Source: an uncultured Alphaproteobacteria bacterium (lineage in GTDB: Bacteria > Pseudomonadota > Alphaproteobacteria > RF32 > CAG-239). From it: a stretch of DNA of 64,000 nucleotides. The notes under the pieces were generated by a model. That model made no database searches. It had not been told where the DNA came from and was given only the letters and a program-made list of their open reading frames with translations. Numbering within the stretch: the stretch's first letter is position 1; each line of letters opens with the position of its first letter. A program made the position numbers and the translations under genes. Location of the stretch: contig CALXUP010000001.1 of NCBI GenBank assembly GCA_944391715.1, forward strand, positions 36,676 to 100,675, written 5' to 3'. Positions 43,555-52,241 of this stretch are shown here, piece by piece.

Positions 43555-44466
43555 ATGGCAAGGCATAAAAAAGGCGAAGATATTAACGGCTGGCTGATTG
43601 TTGACAAGCCCCGTGATATGGGGTCGACCGATGTGGTTAATTTTACGCGCCGGCTGTTTAATGCCAGAAAAAACGGCCATGCCGGAACGCTTGATCCGTT
43701 TGCGACCGGTGTGCTGCCGGTGGCTTTCGGCGAGGCGACAAAGCTTTTGCCCATGGTAACGGACGGCCGCAAAGAATATGAATTTGTGCTTCAGTGGGGT
43801 GCGGAGACTGATACCGGCGACAGTGAGGGAGAGATTATCCGCCATTGTGAAAAAATTCCGCACAGAGAAGAAATTTTGGCGGTTTTGCCTGATTTTATCG
43901 GTGAAAACGTGCAGGTTCCGCCGGCTTTTTCGGCCATAAAAATCAACGGGCAGCGGGCTTATGACCTGGCCAGAAAAGGGCAGAACGTTGAAATACCGGA
44001 AAGGCGGATTGAGATTTATGCTCTGGAGTTGTTGGAGGAATTGCCGGACAATCGGGCAAAATTCCGGGTAGAGTGTTCAAAAGGGACGTATGTCCGGTCT
44101 TTGGGACGGGATTTGGCGCGAAAACTCGGCAGTTTGGGGTATTTGCAAGAGCTTCGGCGGACAAAATGCGGAAAATTTTCGCTTGAAGATACGATTTTAC
44201 TGGAAAATTTAAAAAAAGTAGTGCATACTGAGGCTCTGAAAGAATTTCTGCTTCCGTTAATAACATCACTGCGCGACATCGCGGTTTTAGCTGTATCGGA
44301 AGCTGATGCCGCCAAGCTCAGGCTTGGACAAGGGGTGTCTCCCAAAAATTATGATATCAGTAATTTGACGGGCAAACAGGCTGTGGCTGTGTTTGACGGC
44401 AACCCGGCGGCAATAGTCCGAATCGATGAAAGAAAAATTTCTCCGGTTCGCGTGTTTAACTGTTAA
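43555..44466 (+). CDS. truB: tRNA pseudouridine-55 synthase
   Basis: 303 aa. Catalytic motif GHAGTLDPFATGVLPVAFGEATKL with the nucleophilic Asp, the Y-containing KEYEFVLQWG strand, PPAFSAIKINGQRAYDLARKG, and VECSKGTYVRSLGRDLA are complete. Makes the universal pseudouridine of the T-arm. A C-terminal PUA-like tail is present. It stands 52 bp after rbfA and 18 bp before rpsO. Confidence 0.96.
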   Translation: MARHKKGEDINGWLIVDKPRDMGSTDVVNFTRRLFNARKNGHAGTLDPFATGVLPVAFGEATKLLPMVTDGRKEYEFVLQWGAETDTGDSEGEIIRHCEKIPHREEILAVLPDFIGENVQVPPAFSAIKINGQRAYDLARKGQNVEIPERRIEIYALELLEELPDNRAKFRVECSKGTYVRSLGRDLARKLGSLGYLQELRRTKCGKFSLEDTILLENLKKVVHTEALKEFLLPLITSLRDIAVLAVSEADAAKLRLGQGVSPKNYDISNLTGKQAVAVFDGNPAAIVRIDERKISPVRVFNC

Positions 44467-44484
44467 AATATAAAGGAAAATTTG

Positions 44485-44754
44485 ATGTCGATTACAAATG
44501 AAAAAAAACAAGAAATTATCAAATCTTTTGGCCTGAAACCGAATGACACCGGTTCTCCCGAAGTTCAAATTGCCATTTGGACGGCTAGAATCAACAGCCT
44601 GATTGAACATTTTAATGTTCATAAAAAAGATCTGCATTCCCGTCTGGGTCTGATGAAGATGGTCAGCCGCCGTCGGCACCTGCTTGACCACCTGAAAGCT
44701 ACCAGCGAAGAAAGATATCAGGATTTGATTAAGAAATTGGATTTGCGTAAGTAA
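44485..44754 (+). CDS. rpsO: 30S ribosomal protein S15
   Basis: 89 aa. Standard S15 sequence: [16 protein letters not shown], then [38 protein letters not shown] and [11 protein letters not shown]. Binds the 16S central domain. Start ATG 44485 with AAAGGA; a TTG one codon upstream is not needed. Confidence 0.97.
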   Translation: MSITNEKKQEIIKSFGLKPNDTGSPEVQIAIWTARINSLIEHFNVHKKDLHSRLGLMKMVSRRRHLLDHLKATSEERYQDLIKKLDLRK

Positions 44755-44759
44755 TAAGA

Positions 44760-44979
44760 GTTAAGATTTTATGTTGTTTGAGGAACGGTTTTTTTATCCG
44801 GCACAAGTATATGGTTCTTTTTTCAGCCAGGTTTGCATAGCCCGGACAAAGCCGTTTCTGCAACGGCATAAGTTTTAATTTCGGGGTGCGGGGCATTGGG
44901 GCTCCGCATTCCTTTTAAATCCTGCCAGGGGGCAGGTGAGGTATGTAAGATAGATTATAGATAGAAAGGTAAAAGAAAT
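44760..44979 (+). promoter_or_regulatory. rpsO-pnp intergenic leader with hairpins
   Basis: 220 bp without a gene. Visible hairpins: GCCGT/ACGGC (about 44851-44867) and a GC-rich one TGCGGGGC...GCTCCGCA (about 44886-44907). In E. coli the equivalent spacer carries the rpsO terminator and an RNase III-cleaved hairpin through which PNPase autoregulates. A similar role here is inferred from position. Confidence 0.45.
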
Positions 44980-47100
44980 ATGATCGATTTTAATGTCGTC
45001 AAGAAAGAGATGGATTGGGGCGGAAGAAAGTTAGTTTTAGAAACGGGTAAAATAGCAAGACAGGCAACCGGCGCAGTTATTGCCACTTATGGTGAGACAG
45101 TCGTACAAGCGACCGTGGTTGCGGCAAAAGAGGCAAAGGCAGATCAGGATTTCTTTCCTTTAACCGTTAACTATCAGGAAAAATATTATGCAACCGGAAA
45201 AGTTCCGGGCGGTTTTATGAAACGCGAAGGAAAGCCCAGCGAACGCGAGGTTTTGATTTCTCGTCTGATCGACCGTCCAATCCGTCCGCTGTTTCCGGAT
45301 GCTTTTAAAAACGAAGTTCAGATTATCTGCACGGTTTTGAGTTATGACCAGGAAACGGATTCCGATATTGTTGCCATGGTTGCCGCTTCGGCTGCGCTGG
45401 CTGTTTCCGGTATTCCTTTCCTCGGGCCGATCGGCGCTGCCAAAGTCGGATATAAGAACGGACAGTTTATTTTGAACCCGACGATCGAGCAAATGAAAGA
45501 TACCGAGCTGGAATTGACGGTTGCCGGCACGTCGGAAGGCGTTTTGATGGTGGAATCCGAGGCTCAGGAATTATCGGAAGAGACAATGTTGAACGCCGTT
45601 ATGTTCGGGTTTGACAATTTCCAGCCGGTTATCAAAATGATTAACGAACTCAAAGCAGAGGCCGGCAAAGAGGCTTGGGAAGCTCCTGTTTTTCCGCCGG
45701 AATTTGACGCTTTGTATGAAAGAATTGAAAAGGAATTCCGCGGTAAATTTGAAGAAGCTTTCAAAGAGACCGATAAATTGAAACGCGGTACTTTGGTCGG
45801 TCAGGCTTCGGAAGAGGTCAAAGCGACGATTGATCCGGAAAACGAGCTGGAAATGCGTTATGTCGGCGATGCCATTGAAAAATTGATGCACAGAGTTGTT
45901 CGTGAAAAGGTTTTGACAACCGGACACCGGATTGACGGCCGCGATACCAAGACCGTTCGTCCGATTCAGTGCGAAATTGATGTTTTGCCGAAAACACACG
46001 GTTCTGCTCTGTTTACGCGCGGCGAAACTCAGGCTTTGGTTGTAACGACGCTGGGTACGGGCGAAGATGCTCAGATTGTTGACGGTCTGATGAACGAGTA
46101 TAAAGAAGACTTTATGCTGAACTATAACTTCCCGCCGTTTTCTGTCGGCGAATGCGGTCGTCTGGGCAGCCCGGGACGTCGTGAAATCGGTCATGGCAAG
46201 CTGGCTTGGCGTGCTATTCATCCGATGATGCCGAAAAACAAGGATACTTTCCCTTATACAATCCGCGTGGTTTCCGAGATTATGGAATCGAACGGTTCTT
46301 CTTCAATGGCGACGGTTTGCGGTTCAACGCTGTCTTTGATGGCGGCGGGCGTACCGATGACCAAACCGGTGGCCGGTATTGCCATGGGGCTGATTAAAGA
46401 AGATGATGGACGTTTTTGCGTTTTGACGGATATTCTCGGTGATGAAGACCATCTCGGCGATATGGACTTTAAGGTTGCCGGTACAAAAGACGGTGTAACC
46501 GCTTTGCAGATGGATATTAAAATTACATCCATTACCAAAGAGATTATGCAGACGGCTTTGGCTCAGGCTCATGAAGGCAGAATCCATATTCTGGGTGAGA
46601 TGGCAAAAGCGATTGCCGAACCGCGTCCGAATGTTTCGCCGTTAGCACCGGGAATTATTGCCATTAAGATTCCGGTTGATAAAATCCGCGAAGTTATCGG
46701 TTCCGGCGGTAAGGTTATTCGTGAAATTGTCGAGAAGACCAATACCAAGATTGATATCAGTGATGACGGCATCGTTAAAATCGCTTCTATGAAGAAAGAA
46801 GAGGGCGATGCGGCGCTGGAATGGATTATGGGTATTGTGGCCGAGCCGGAAGAAGGTATGATTTACAAAGGCGTTGTTACCAAAATTATGGATTTTGGTG
46901 CATTTGTTCGTTTCCTCGGCACGACGGAAGGTCTTGTTCACATTTCCGAGATTAAAAACGAGCGTATAGCATCTGTTTCCGACTTTTATAAGGAAGGTGA
47001 CACGATGTGGGTTAAATGCCTTGGTATGGACAATCGCGGCAAGATTAAACTTTCTGCGAAGAGGGTGGATCAGGAGACCGGTGCCGACCTCGAAAAGTAA
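44980..47100 (+). CDS. pnp: Polyribonucleotide nucleotidyltransferase
   Basis: 706 aa phosphorolytic 3'-5' exoribonuclease. Two RNase PH-like domains ([17 protein letters not shown]; second with [28 protein letters not shown]), with [21 protein letters not shown] holding catalytic Asps. The KH domain has [15 protein letters not shown] and the S1 domain [41 protein letters not shown] precedes the ATG. Part of the RNA degradosome-type machinery in proteobacteria. Confidence 0.97.
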   Translation: MIDFNVVKKEMDWGGRKLVLETGKIARQATGAVIATYGETVVQATVVAAKEAKADQDFFPLTVNYQEKYYATGKVPGGFMKREGKPSEREVLISRLIDRPIRPLFPDAFKNEVQIICTVLSYDQETDSDIVAMVAASAALAVSGIPFLGPIGAAKVGYKNGQFILNPTIEQMKDTELELTVAGTSEGVLMVESEAQELSEETMLNAVMFGFDNFQPVIKMINELKAEAGKEAWEAPVFPPEFDALYERIEKEFRGKFEEAFKETDKLKRGTLVGQASEEVKATIDPENELEMRYVGDAIEKLMHRVVREKVLTTGHRIDGRDTKTVRPIQCEIDVLPKTHGSALFTRGETQALVVTTLGTGEDAQIVDGLMNEYKEDFMLNYNFPPFSVGECGRLGSPGRREIGHGKLAWRAIHPMMPKNKDTFPYTIRVVSEIMESNGSSSMATVCGSTLSLMAAGVPMTKPVAGIAMGLIKEDDGRFCVLTDILGDEDHLGDMDFKVAGTKDGVTALQMDIKITSITKEIMQTALAQAHEGRIHILGEMAKAIAEPRPNVSPLAPGIIAIKIPVDKIREVIGSGGKVIREIVEKTNTKIDISDDGIVKIASMKKEEGDAALEWIMGIVAEPEEGMIYKGVVTKIMDFGAFVRFLGTTEGLVHISEIKNERIASVSDFYKEGDTMWVKCLGMDNRGKIKLSAKRVDQETGADLEK

Positions 47101-47206
47101 AAAGCTTGTAAAAGGCCGGTCATGCTTGTTTCTTTTCTCCTCGTGTACCTTTTGTTGTACACGTCGTCGAAAAAAAACGGCGCAGCATCGGCCTTTATCA
47201 AGCTTT
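47101..47206. repeat. Palindromic hairpin element E2
   Basis: Immediately after pnp. Outer arms AAAGCTTG..AAAGGCCG and CGGCCTTT..CAAGCTTT, inner GTGTAC-N8-GTACAC. Near-identical over ~95 bp to E4 at 47445-47540 in the same orientation. It may serve as the pnp terminator. Confidence 0.75.
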
Positions 47207-47232
47207 TTAGTGCCCTATGGTCACCTAATATA

Positions 47233-47297
47233 GAAAAAAGAATTTTAGCTAAGTCATGTACCACCACGTACACTCCTGTCGCTAAAATTCTTTTTTC
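47233..47297. repeat. Palindromic hairpin element E3
   Basis: Perfect arms GAAAAAAGAATTTTAGC / GCTAAAATTCTTTTTTC enclose a loop with GTAC-CACCAC-GTAC. Same architecture as E1, E2 and E4 but different arms. Confidence 0.7.
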
Positions 47298-47444
47298 TTA
47301 TTATCTGACTTAGGCATCTAGGCGCGCTGCGGTTGCTAACGCTTTCCTAGCTTGCCAAGATGTTCCAAAGAGCTTGCAGACAAAAACAACCGGAGTAGCG
47401 GTTGTTTTTGCTTAGCGCTTATATCGCAGTTTTTAATTGGTTTG

Positions 47445-47540
47445 AAGGCCGGTCATGCTTGTTTCTTTTCTCCTCGTGTACTTTTTGTTGTACACGTCGT
47501 CGAAAAAAAAACGGCACAGCACCGGCCTTTATCAAGCTTT
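47445..47540. repeat. Palindromic hairpin element E4 (second copy of E2)
   Basis: AAGGCCGGTCATGCTTG...CACCGGCCTTTATCAAGCTTT, matching E2 except for a handful of changes. The rest of the 47101-47748 gap holds E2, E3, a short ACAAAAACAACCG/CGGTTGTTTTTG hairpin near 47381-47410, and otherwise AT-rich DNA with no gene seen. Confidence 0.75.
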
Positions 47541-47748
47541 ATTAGTACTCAGAGATTTTAAGCACAGTCGTTTAAGAACAAATTTATTTATATTTCAGCG
47601 TTTTCTTTGATAAAGGAAAAGCGCTTTTTATTTGACTTTTTGTGGTTTTTGCCTGATATTTTTATCAGATGATTTATTATTAACTTTTATTCTTTACGCA
47701 ATTAGCGTTTTTCATAATGAATTTGTTTAACTTTTAAAATATAAACTT

Positions 47749-48234
47749 ATGGAAAATGTTTTTGATTGGCTGTCAATATTTGTTTTATTGTTGCCGATAC
47801 TTATTTTTTTGGGGCTTTTTGCAATTTGGGAAATCAGATTTGTCATCAGTTCCGATGATTTTACCTTATGGATGCCGATATCGGGCTTGTTTTTGCTTGT
47901 GCCGTTTATGATTGATATTTATAAGTTATTTACGGCAGGTGATCTGGGGTTTATTTTCGGAACATCGGCGATTTTGTTGCTTTCGGCCTATCTGACGATG
48001 CTCAGAATCTTTAGTTTTAAGCTGCTGGATTGGGATAAAGCCTATTTGTTCGAACCTGCCGGATATGGCAATAATTGTCTTTTTGGCTATATAACGGAAG
48101 GAAAGCATAAATTTAAGGCCGTATTGGATGAAGTTTATTATCCGGAAAACGGAAGAGGAAAGCTTTATACAGTGAAAATTGAAAATATTTTTATTTTTGA
48201 TTTTTTTCCGATACGGTTGAAAATGATTATTTGA
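47749..48234 (+). CDS. Unrecognised membrane protein
   Basis: 161 aa. Three to four hydrophobic segments in the first ~95 residues (WLSIFVLLLPILIFLGLFAI, WMPISGLFLLVPFMIDIY, GTSAILLLSAYLTMLRIF), then a soluble C-terminal portion of about 65 residues. No family recognised and no clear SD (an A/T-rich stretch precedes ATG). A terminator overlaps its stop codon, supporting that it is a transcribed gene. Confidence 0.6.
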   Translation: MENVFDWLSIFVLLLPILIFLGLFAIWEIRFVISSDDFTLWMPISGLFLLVPFMIDIYKLFTAGDLGFIFGTSAILLLSAYLTMLRIFSFKLLDWDKAYLFEPAGYGNNCLFGYITEGKHKFKAVLDEVYYPENGRGKLYTVKIENIFIFDFFPIRLKMII

Positions 48235-48265
48235 AAAAAAGCCCGATTCTAAAATCGGGCTTTTT
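48233..48265 (+). terminator. Terminator after the 47749 membrane gene
   Basis: AAAAAAGCCCGATT and AATCGGGCTTTTT form a hairpin that directly follows the stop codon and ends in a T-run. Confidence 0.85.
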
Positions 48266-48416
48266 GCGGATTCTGTATATTTTTTGGATTCGTAAAGTAA
48301 TTTTTAATCAAAATGAATCTGAAAATCAGCGAATCGAAAAATTTTTTTGTTTCTTTTTAATCTTATCTTTTATGTTAAATCAAATAGTTATATCAAAATC
48401 GAATCGAAAACGAATC
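48245..48416. promoter_or_regulatory. Dense cluster of GANTC sites
   Basis: Seven GANTC sequences occur in 172 bp (48245, 48269, 48287, 48315, 48331, 48401, 48412), against an expectation near 0.7 for random sequence. Two are in the repeated context ATCGAATCGAAAA / GCGAATCGAAAA. GANTC is the CcrM methylation target. The DNA from 48266 to 48613 holds no convincing gene. Confidence 0.5.
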
Positions 48417-48613
48417 CGGCTGTTAATAAAAATTTAAATCTTAACATTTAGGCTTGGCAAGTGAAAAGGTATCATTATTTAAATTAAAAACATATATTAT
48501 GGAAGCATTATTAGGTGGAATATAATAAGGTTGCCGGCTTTGATGTCAAGAATGGCTGTTTCCGGCTGAAAACATTGTCTTAAAAACAGGCTGATCCCCT
48601 GTTGAAAGTATAA

Positions 48614-48850
48614 ATGTTTTTGAATTGTGTGCAGAGAGAGTTTGTCTGTTATAATTTTTTATTTCAGACTTGTGTCTTTCCTCTCGGTTATAAAATGGAA
48701 AAAAGAGTAAATACCGTGGGTTATTCTGTTTTCCGATGTTATGGATTCTTTTTAGAGTTCCTCTTAATTATTGTGCTTGCATATAATATGTTTTGTCAAA
48801 GTAAATCTCGTATTCGTTTGTTTACGAGAAAAGATACATATGGATTTTAA
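48614..48850 (+). CDS. Possible small membrane protein (weak)
   Basis: 78-codon frame with a hydrophobic segment near its C-terminus (FLEFLLIIVLAYNMF). An internal ATG at 48695 (MEKRVNTVGYSVF) could be the true start, giving 51 aa. There is no clear SD and no known relative. The only support is the terminator that follows within 20 bp. Confidence 0.28.
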   Translation: MFLNCVQREFVCYNFLFQTCVFPLGYKMEKRVNTVGYSVFRCYGFFLEFLLIIVLAYNMFCQSKSRIRLFTRKDTYGF

Positions 48851-48865
48851 GCTTAAGATTATTCA

Positions 48866-48906
48866 AAAAAAGGTTCTTAAACGCGCAAGAAGAACCTTTT
48901 TTATTT
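48866..48906. terminator. Terminator at 48.9 kb
   Basis: AAAAAAGGTTCTT, 9-nt loop, AGAAGAACCTTTTTT, with flanking A and T runs. Confidence 0.8.
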
Positions 48907-48978
48907 TTTAAATCCTTGACTTTGCAGCTTTTTGTTTTACACTTCTTTTCCGGATAATAATTATTAATTTTTGAGCTT

Positions 48979-49128
48979 ATGTCAGTACTTTTTTATGGTT
49001 TTATTATTTTATTTCTGATTATTTTTATTTTATTTGCGTATGTTTTTTATCGGACGGACATTTGGCGGATGTGTGATGCAGAACGCATTGTTGAACAGGA
49101 AAAACAAACTAAACATACTGAAATATGA
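48979..49128 (+). CDS. 49-residue single-TM small protein
   Basis: MSVLFYGFIILFL... with one long hydrophobic helix (residues ~4-24) and a charged cytoplasmic-type tail (RTDIWRMCDAERIVEQEKQ). Its stop overlaps the next start as ATGA, so the two small genes are translationally coupled. No family known. The coupling is the main evidence that both are real. Confidence 0.5.
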   Translation: MSVLFYGFIILFLIIFILFAYVFYRTDIWRMCDAERIVEQEKQTKHTEI

Positions 49129-49265
49129 AAATAATAGTTCTTTTTTTTGTCGGCGGTGCATTTGCTCTGCTTGTTGCGGTCGGCGCTTATTCCATTTATT
49201 GCGGAATGCGTCGAGTATTCGGAGGAAAGTCTGATGATTGTTTCGATAAAGGCGCGAAATATTAA
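49125..49265 (+). CDS. 46-residue single-TM small protein
   Basis: MKIIVLFFVGGAFALLVAVG, then AYSIYCGMRRVFGGKSDDCF and a short tail. A hydrophobic N-terminal segment of ~22 residues is followed by a Cys-containing polar end. ATGA overlap with the preceding ORF. A T-rich hairpin with CTGCAGATTTCTGCAG lies just after the stop (about 49281-49296). Confidence 0.5.
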   Translation: MKIIVLFFVGGAFALLVAVGAYSIYCGMRRVFGGKSDDCFDKGAKY

Positions 49266-49417
49266 ATCAGATTTTGTAAGACTGCAGATTTCTGCAGTCT
49301 TTCTTTTGAAAAAAGCCCTTGAAAAATAAAAATAATTGTTGTACAAAAGGCTGTCTGCCGGGAGCACCCCTGGAGGCCCCGCAGATATATTGATTTTAAT
49401 TTTTGAGGATTTTTGAA

Positions 49418-49705
49418 ATGGAAATTACTTTTAATGCGCAAAAGCGTGAGAAAGCAGGTAAGGGGGCAGCTCGTGCATGTCGTCGTGAGGGCCGTATTCC
49501 TGCCGTTATTTATGGCGGAAAAAAAGAGCCGGTTATGATCAGTCTGCATCCGGTTGAGCTTGAAAAAGCTTTGAACACTGCCGGATTTTATAAAGCCGAT
49601 ATCAAAATCGTGCTTGACGGACAAACAATTTCGGCCGTTTGCCAGGATGTTCAATTCCATCCGGTTTCCGATATGCCGATTCACGTTGATTTTCTTCGTA
49701 AATAG
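49418..49705 (+). CDS. rplY: 50S ribosomal protein L25, short form
   Basis: 95 aa from ATG 49418, with GAGGA eight bases before it; the TTG at 49403 lies within that SD. Text MEITFNAQKREKAGKGAARA, REGRIPAVIYGG, and DVQFHPVSDMPIHVDFLR is the 5S-rRNA-binding L25 domain. Alphaproteobacterial homologues are commonly the ~200-residue CTC/TL5 form; here the second domain is missing and the protein ends after the L25 barrel. GC-rich hairpin sequence upstream (49345-49386) could be a leader. Next to pth, as usual. Confidence 0.92.
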   Translation: MEITFNAQKREKAGKGAARACRREGRIPAVIYGGKKEPVMISLHPVELEKALNTAGFYKADIKIVLDGQTISAVCQDVQFHPVSDMPIHVDFLRK

Positions 49706-49732
49706 TTTTATTTTGAAGACGTTTTTATAAAA

Positions 49733-49762
49733 TAAGGGGAGTTTGACTGACTCCCTTTTTTT
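49733..49762 (+). terminator. Terminator between rplY and pth
   Basis: AGGGGAGT and ACTCCCTTT around a short loop, followed by TTTTT. It sits immediately before the pth SD, so it may attenuate rather than fully stop transcription. Confidence 0.65.
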
Positions 49763-49775
49763 GAAGGATGTTATA

Positions 49776-50351
49776 ATGTTTCTGATTGTCGGTTTGGGAA
49801 ATCCGGGGGTGGAATATGCAGAAACCCGTCATAACGTTGGGTTTGCCGCAGCCGATGCTCTTTGGGAAAAATATGGTTTTTCGCCTTTCAGGGCAAAATT
49901 CGACGGGCTGATTGCCGAAGGGAAAATCGACGGAGAGAGAGTTTTTCTGCTTAAACCGCAGACTTATATGAATCTTTCGGGAAATTCGGTGGTTAAGGCG
50001 GCGAATTTTTATAAGATTCTGCCCCAGAATATTGTTGTGATTCATGATGATATGGATTTGCCGGTGGGTAAGCTGAAGGTTAAAACCGGCGGAGGAGCCG
50101 GTGGACATAACGGTTTGAAGTCAATTGACGCTGCCGTTACACCGGAATATCATCGTATTCGTATCGGCGTCGGGCATCCTCACGGTAGCGGCGATGCCGT
50201 GGTGAATTATGTGCTGGGAGGTTTTTCAAAAGCAGACCGCGAGATTGTCAACGAGGTTATTGATTTAGTCGTTGATACCATTGATATTTTGTTAAAAGAC
50301 GGAATGGCGGCTTATTCCAACAAAATCGGGATTTTACGAAAAGCAAAATAA
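49776..50351 (+). CDS. pth: Peptidyl-tRNA hydrolase
   Basis: 191 aa from ATG 49776 (AAGGATG site); the frame to 49743 is a fortuitous extension over the terminator. MFLIVGLGNPGVEYAETRHNVGF carries the conserved Asn and catalytic His. KPQTYMNLSGNSV, VIHDDMDLPVGKLKVKTGGGAGGHNGLKSID and RIRIGVGHP follow. Recycles peptidyl-tRNA. Confidence 0.96.
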   Translation: MFLIVGLGNPGVEYAETRHNVGFAAADALWEKYGFSPFRAKFDGLIAEGKIDGERVFLLKPQTYMNLSGNSVVKAANFYKILPQNIVVIHDDMDLPVGKLKVKTGGGAGGHNGLKSIDAAVTPEYHRIRIGVGHPHGSGDAVVNYVLGGFSKADREIVNEVIDLVVDTIDILLKDGMAAYSNKIGILRKAK

Positions 50352-50425
50352 AATATTCCTTGAAAAAACTTTATTTTTCGGCTAAAACTCTCCTCAACTT
50401 TATAAATATATTTGAGGAGTTTTTT

Positions 50426-51538
50426 ATGGGATTTAATTGTGGTATCGTTGGTTTGCCGAATGTCGGAAAATCGACTTTGTTTAATGCTTTAACCCAGACA
50501 ATTGCTGCGCAGGCCGCAAATTTTCCCTTTTGTACGATTGAGCCGAATACCGGCAGAGTTGCCGTTCCGGATGAGCGGTTGGATGCTTTGTGCAAAATCG
50601 TGAACCCGAAAAATGTGGTGCCGACGCAATTGGAGTTTGTTGATATTGCCGGCCTGGTTAAAGGAGCATCCAAGGGCGAGGGGCTTGGTAACCAATTCTT
50701 GGCCAATATTCGCGAGACCGATGCCATTATTCATGTTTTGCGGTGTTTTGACGATGACAATATTACCCATGTCGAGGGTTCGGTAGACCCGATCCGCGAT
50801 GCCGAGATTGTGGAAACGGAGTTGATGATTGCCGATTTGGAATCTTTGGAAAAGCGCTTTGACCAATTGGAAAAAAAGGCTAAAACAGGCGGAGACAAAG
50901 AGGCTCAACTCAGGGTTTCGGTTATGAAACCGGTTATTGAGGCTTTGCGGCAGGGAAAACCGGCCAGAACGGCTGCGCCCGATCCGGCGGAGAAAGATGC
51001 TTATAAGCAATATAAAATGCTGCAGCTTCTGACTTCCAAGCCGGTATTGTATGTTTGCAACGTGGATGAGGCTTCGGCAGCTTCCGGCAATAAATATTCT
51101 GATTTGGTTATGAAAAAAGCCGAAGCTGAAAAAGCTCAGGCGGTTATTATTTCGGCAGAAATTGAATCAGAAGTCGCTCAGCTGGAGACGGAAGAAGAGA
51201 AAAAAGAGTTTTTGGAGTCTTTGGGTTTGGAAGAATCCGGCTTGTCTAAGATTATCAAAGCCGGTTACAAACTTTTGGGGTTGGAAACTTATTTTACCGC
51301 GGGACCGAAAGAGGTGCGGGCCTGGACTTTTCTTAAAGGTTCGAAAGCACCGCAATGTGCCGGGATTATCCATTCCGATTTTGAACGCGGCTTTATCCGG
51401 GCAGAAACGATTTCTTATGATGATTTTATCAAATATAACGGTGAACAAGGATGCAAAGAAGCCGGAAAGATGCGTTCCGAGGGCAAGGATTATGTGGTTC
51501 AGGATGGCGATTTGCTGAATTTTTTGTTTAATGTATAA
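50426..51538 (+). CDS. ychF: Redox-regulated ATPase YchF
   Basis: 370 aa OBG-family P-loop protein that hydrolyses ATP. MGFNCGIVGLPNVGKSTLFNAL, FCTIEPNTGRVAVPDERLD, VDIAGLVKGASKGEGLGNQFLANIRETDAI, a coiled arm, and the C-terminal TGS domain with AWTFLKGSKAPQCAGIIHSDFERGFIRAE are complete. Start 50426 has a GAGGAG site; the longer frame to 50360 is rejected. Follows pth, a common arrangement. Confidence 0.96.
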   Translation: MGFNCGIVGLPNVGKSTLFNALTQTIAAQAANFPFCTIEPNTGRVAVPDERLDALCKIVNPKNVVPTQLEFVDIAGLVKGASKGEGLGNQFLANIRETDAIIHVLRCFDDDNITHVEGSVDPIRDAEIVETELMIADLESLEKRFDQLEKKAKTGGDKEAQLRVSVMKPVIEALRQGKPARTAAPDPAEKDAYKQYKMLQLLTSKPVLYVCNVDEASAASGNKYSDLVMKKAEAEKAQAVIISAEIESEVAQLETEEEKKEFLESLGLEESGLSKIIKAGYKLLGLETYFTAGPKEVRAWTFLKGSKAPQCAGIIHSDFERGFIRAETISYDDFIKYNGEQGCKEAGKMRSEGKDYVVQDGDLLNFLFNV

Positions 51539-51551
51539 AATATTTTGGAGA

Positions 51552-51585
51552 GAAAGCCCGGAATTTTTATTTTTCGGGCTTTTTG
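51552..51585 (+). terminator. Terminator after ychF
   Basis: GAAAGCCCGGAA, 6- to 8-nt loop, TTCGGGCTTTTT. Confidence 0.8.
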
Positions 51586-51673
51586 ACATATTGACAAAAT
51601 TTTTCATCCGGTGTATATTGTCCGGTAGAGATTGTATTATTAGAGTGTTAAATATTAAAAAAATTATTATTGT

Positions 51674-52132
51674 ATGAGAACAAAAGAACAGATTGAAGAA
51701 TTGGTTGTTTCTGCTTTTAACAAATTGGTAAATACAAATGCTGACTTGTCGGTAAAAGTTTCTCCGAGAGAAAAGTGGCAATTTATTCAGGCCTTGCGGG
51801 TTGTTTTTAATGATTTGCGGCTGAAAAATTCGATAAGTGTCGATACGTTGCAGCAGTTTGCCGATGTGGTTTATGCCGAAGAGCTTAGAAAACAGGAATT
51901 CTTTGAAGAAGTTCGACGCAGAATTAATGAAATTACTAAAAAAAATTACGCTTCAGACAGCGTGATTTTGAAGGGCGAAGATGTGAATTCCGTTAAGTTT
52001 TTCTTTGATTTTTCAAAGATTCTTAATCCGTTGATTAAGGAATTCAAGTATTCGGCCGATTATTCGGTTATGCAAAAATGCCGGACGCCGTATCAGCTGG
52101 CGGATATGTTTTATCGCCGCGGGCGTTTTTGA
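51674..52132 (+). CDS. Unrecognised 152-residue helical protein
   Basis: Soluble, highly charged, mostly helical by composition (REKWQFIQALRVVFNDLR, KQEFFEEVRRRINEITKK). No motif or family recognised. An upstream AT-rich stretch may hold its promoter and a terminator-like hairpin follows, so it is likely a monocistronic gene. No SD of note precedes its ATG. Confidence 0.55.
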   Translation: MRTKEQIEELVVSAFNKLVNTNADLSVKVSPREKWQFIQALRVVFNDLRLKNSISVDTLQQFADVVYAEELRKQEFFEEVRRRINEITKKNYASDSVILKGEDVNSVKFFFDFSKILNPLIKEFKYSADYSVMQKCRTPYQLADMFYRRGRF

Positions 52133-52141
52133 AAAAAATTT

Positions 52142-52183
52142 GCAAGAGAGCAGGCTGCCTTTATCGGCAGCTTGCTTTTTTTG
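52142..52183 (+). terminator. Terminator between the 51674 gene and trmL
   Basis: GCAAG...CTGCC pairs with GGCAG.CTTGC, followed by seven T. Confidence 0.75.
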
Positions 52184-52241
52184 TTGCCTTGCGGCAGCTT
52201 TTGTTGTAGCTAGAATTATATTTATTTTAAGGAGGTTTGCT

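Noticed and set aside
47101..47540. CRISPR array
   Set aside because: Two similar repeats 344 bp apart with different DNA between; no regular spacer length and no cas genes.
48231..48437. 68-codon frame after the 47749 gene
   Set aside because: It starts in the terminator, has no SD, and runs through the GANTC-rich non-coding stretch.
52140..52241. Signal-peptide-like N-terminal extension of TrmL
   Set aside because: It is the translation of the terminator hairpin; ATG 52242 follows a perfect AAGGAGG.
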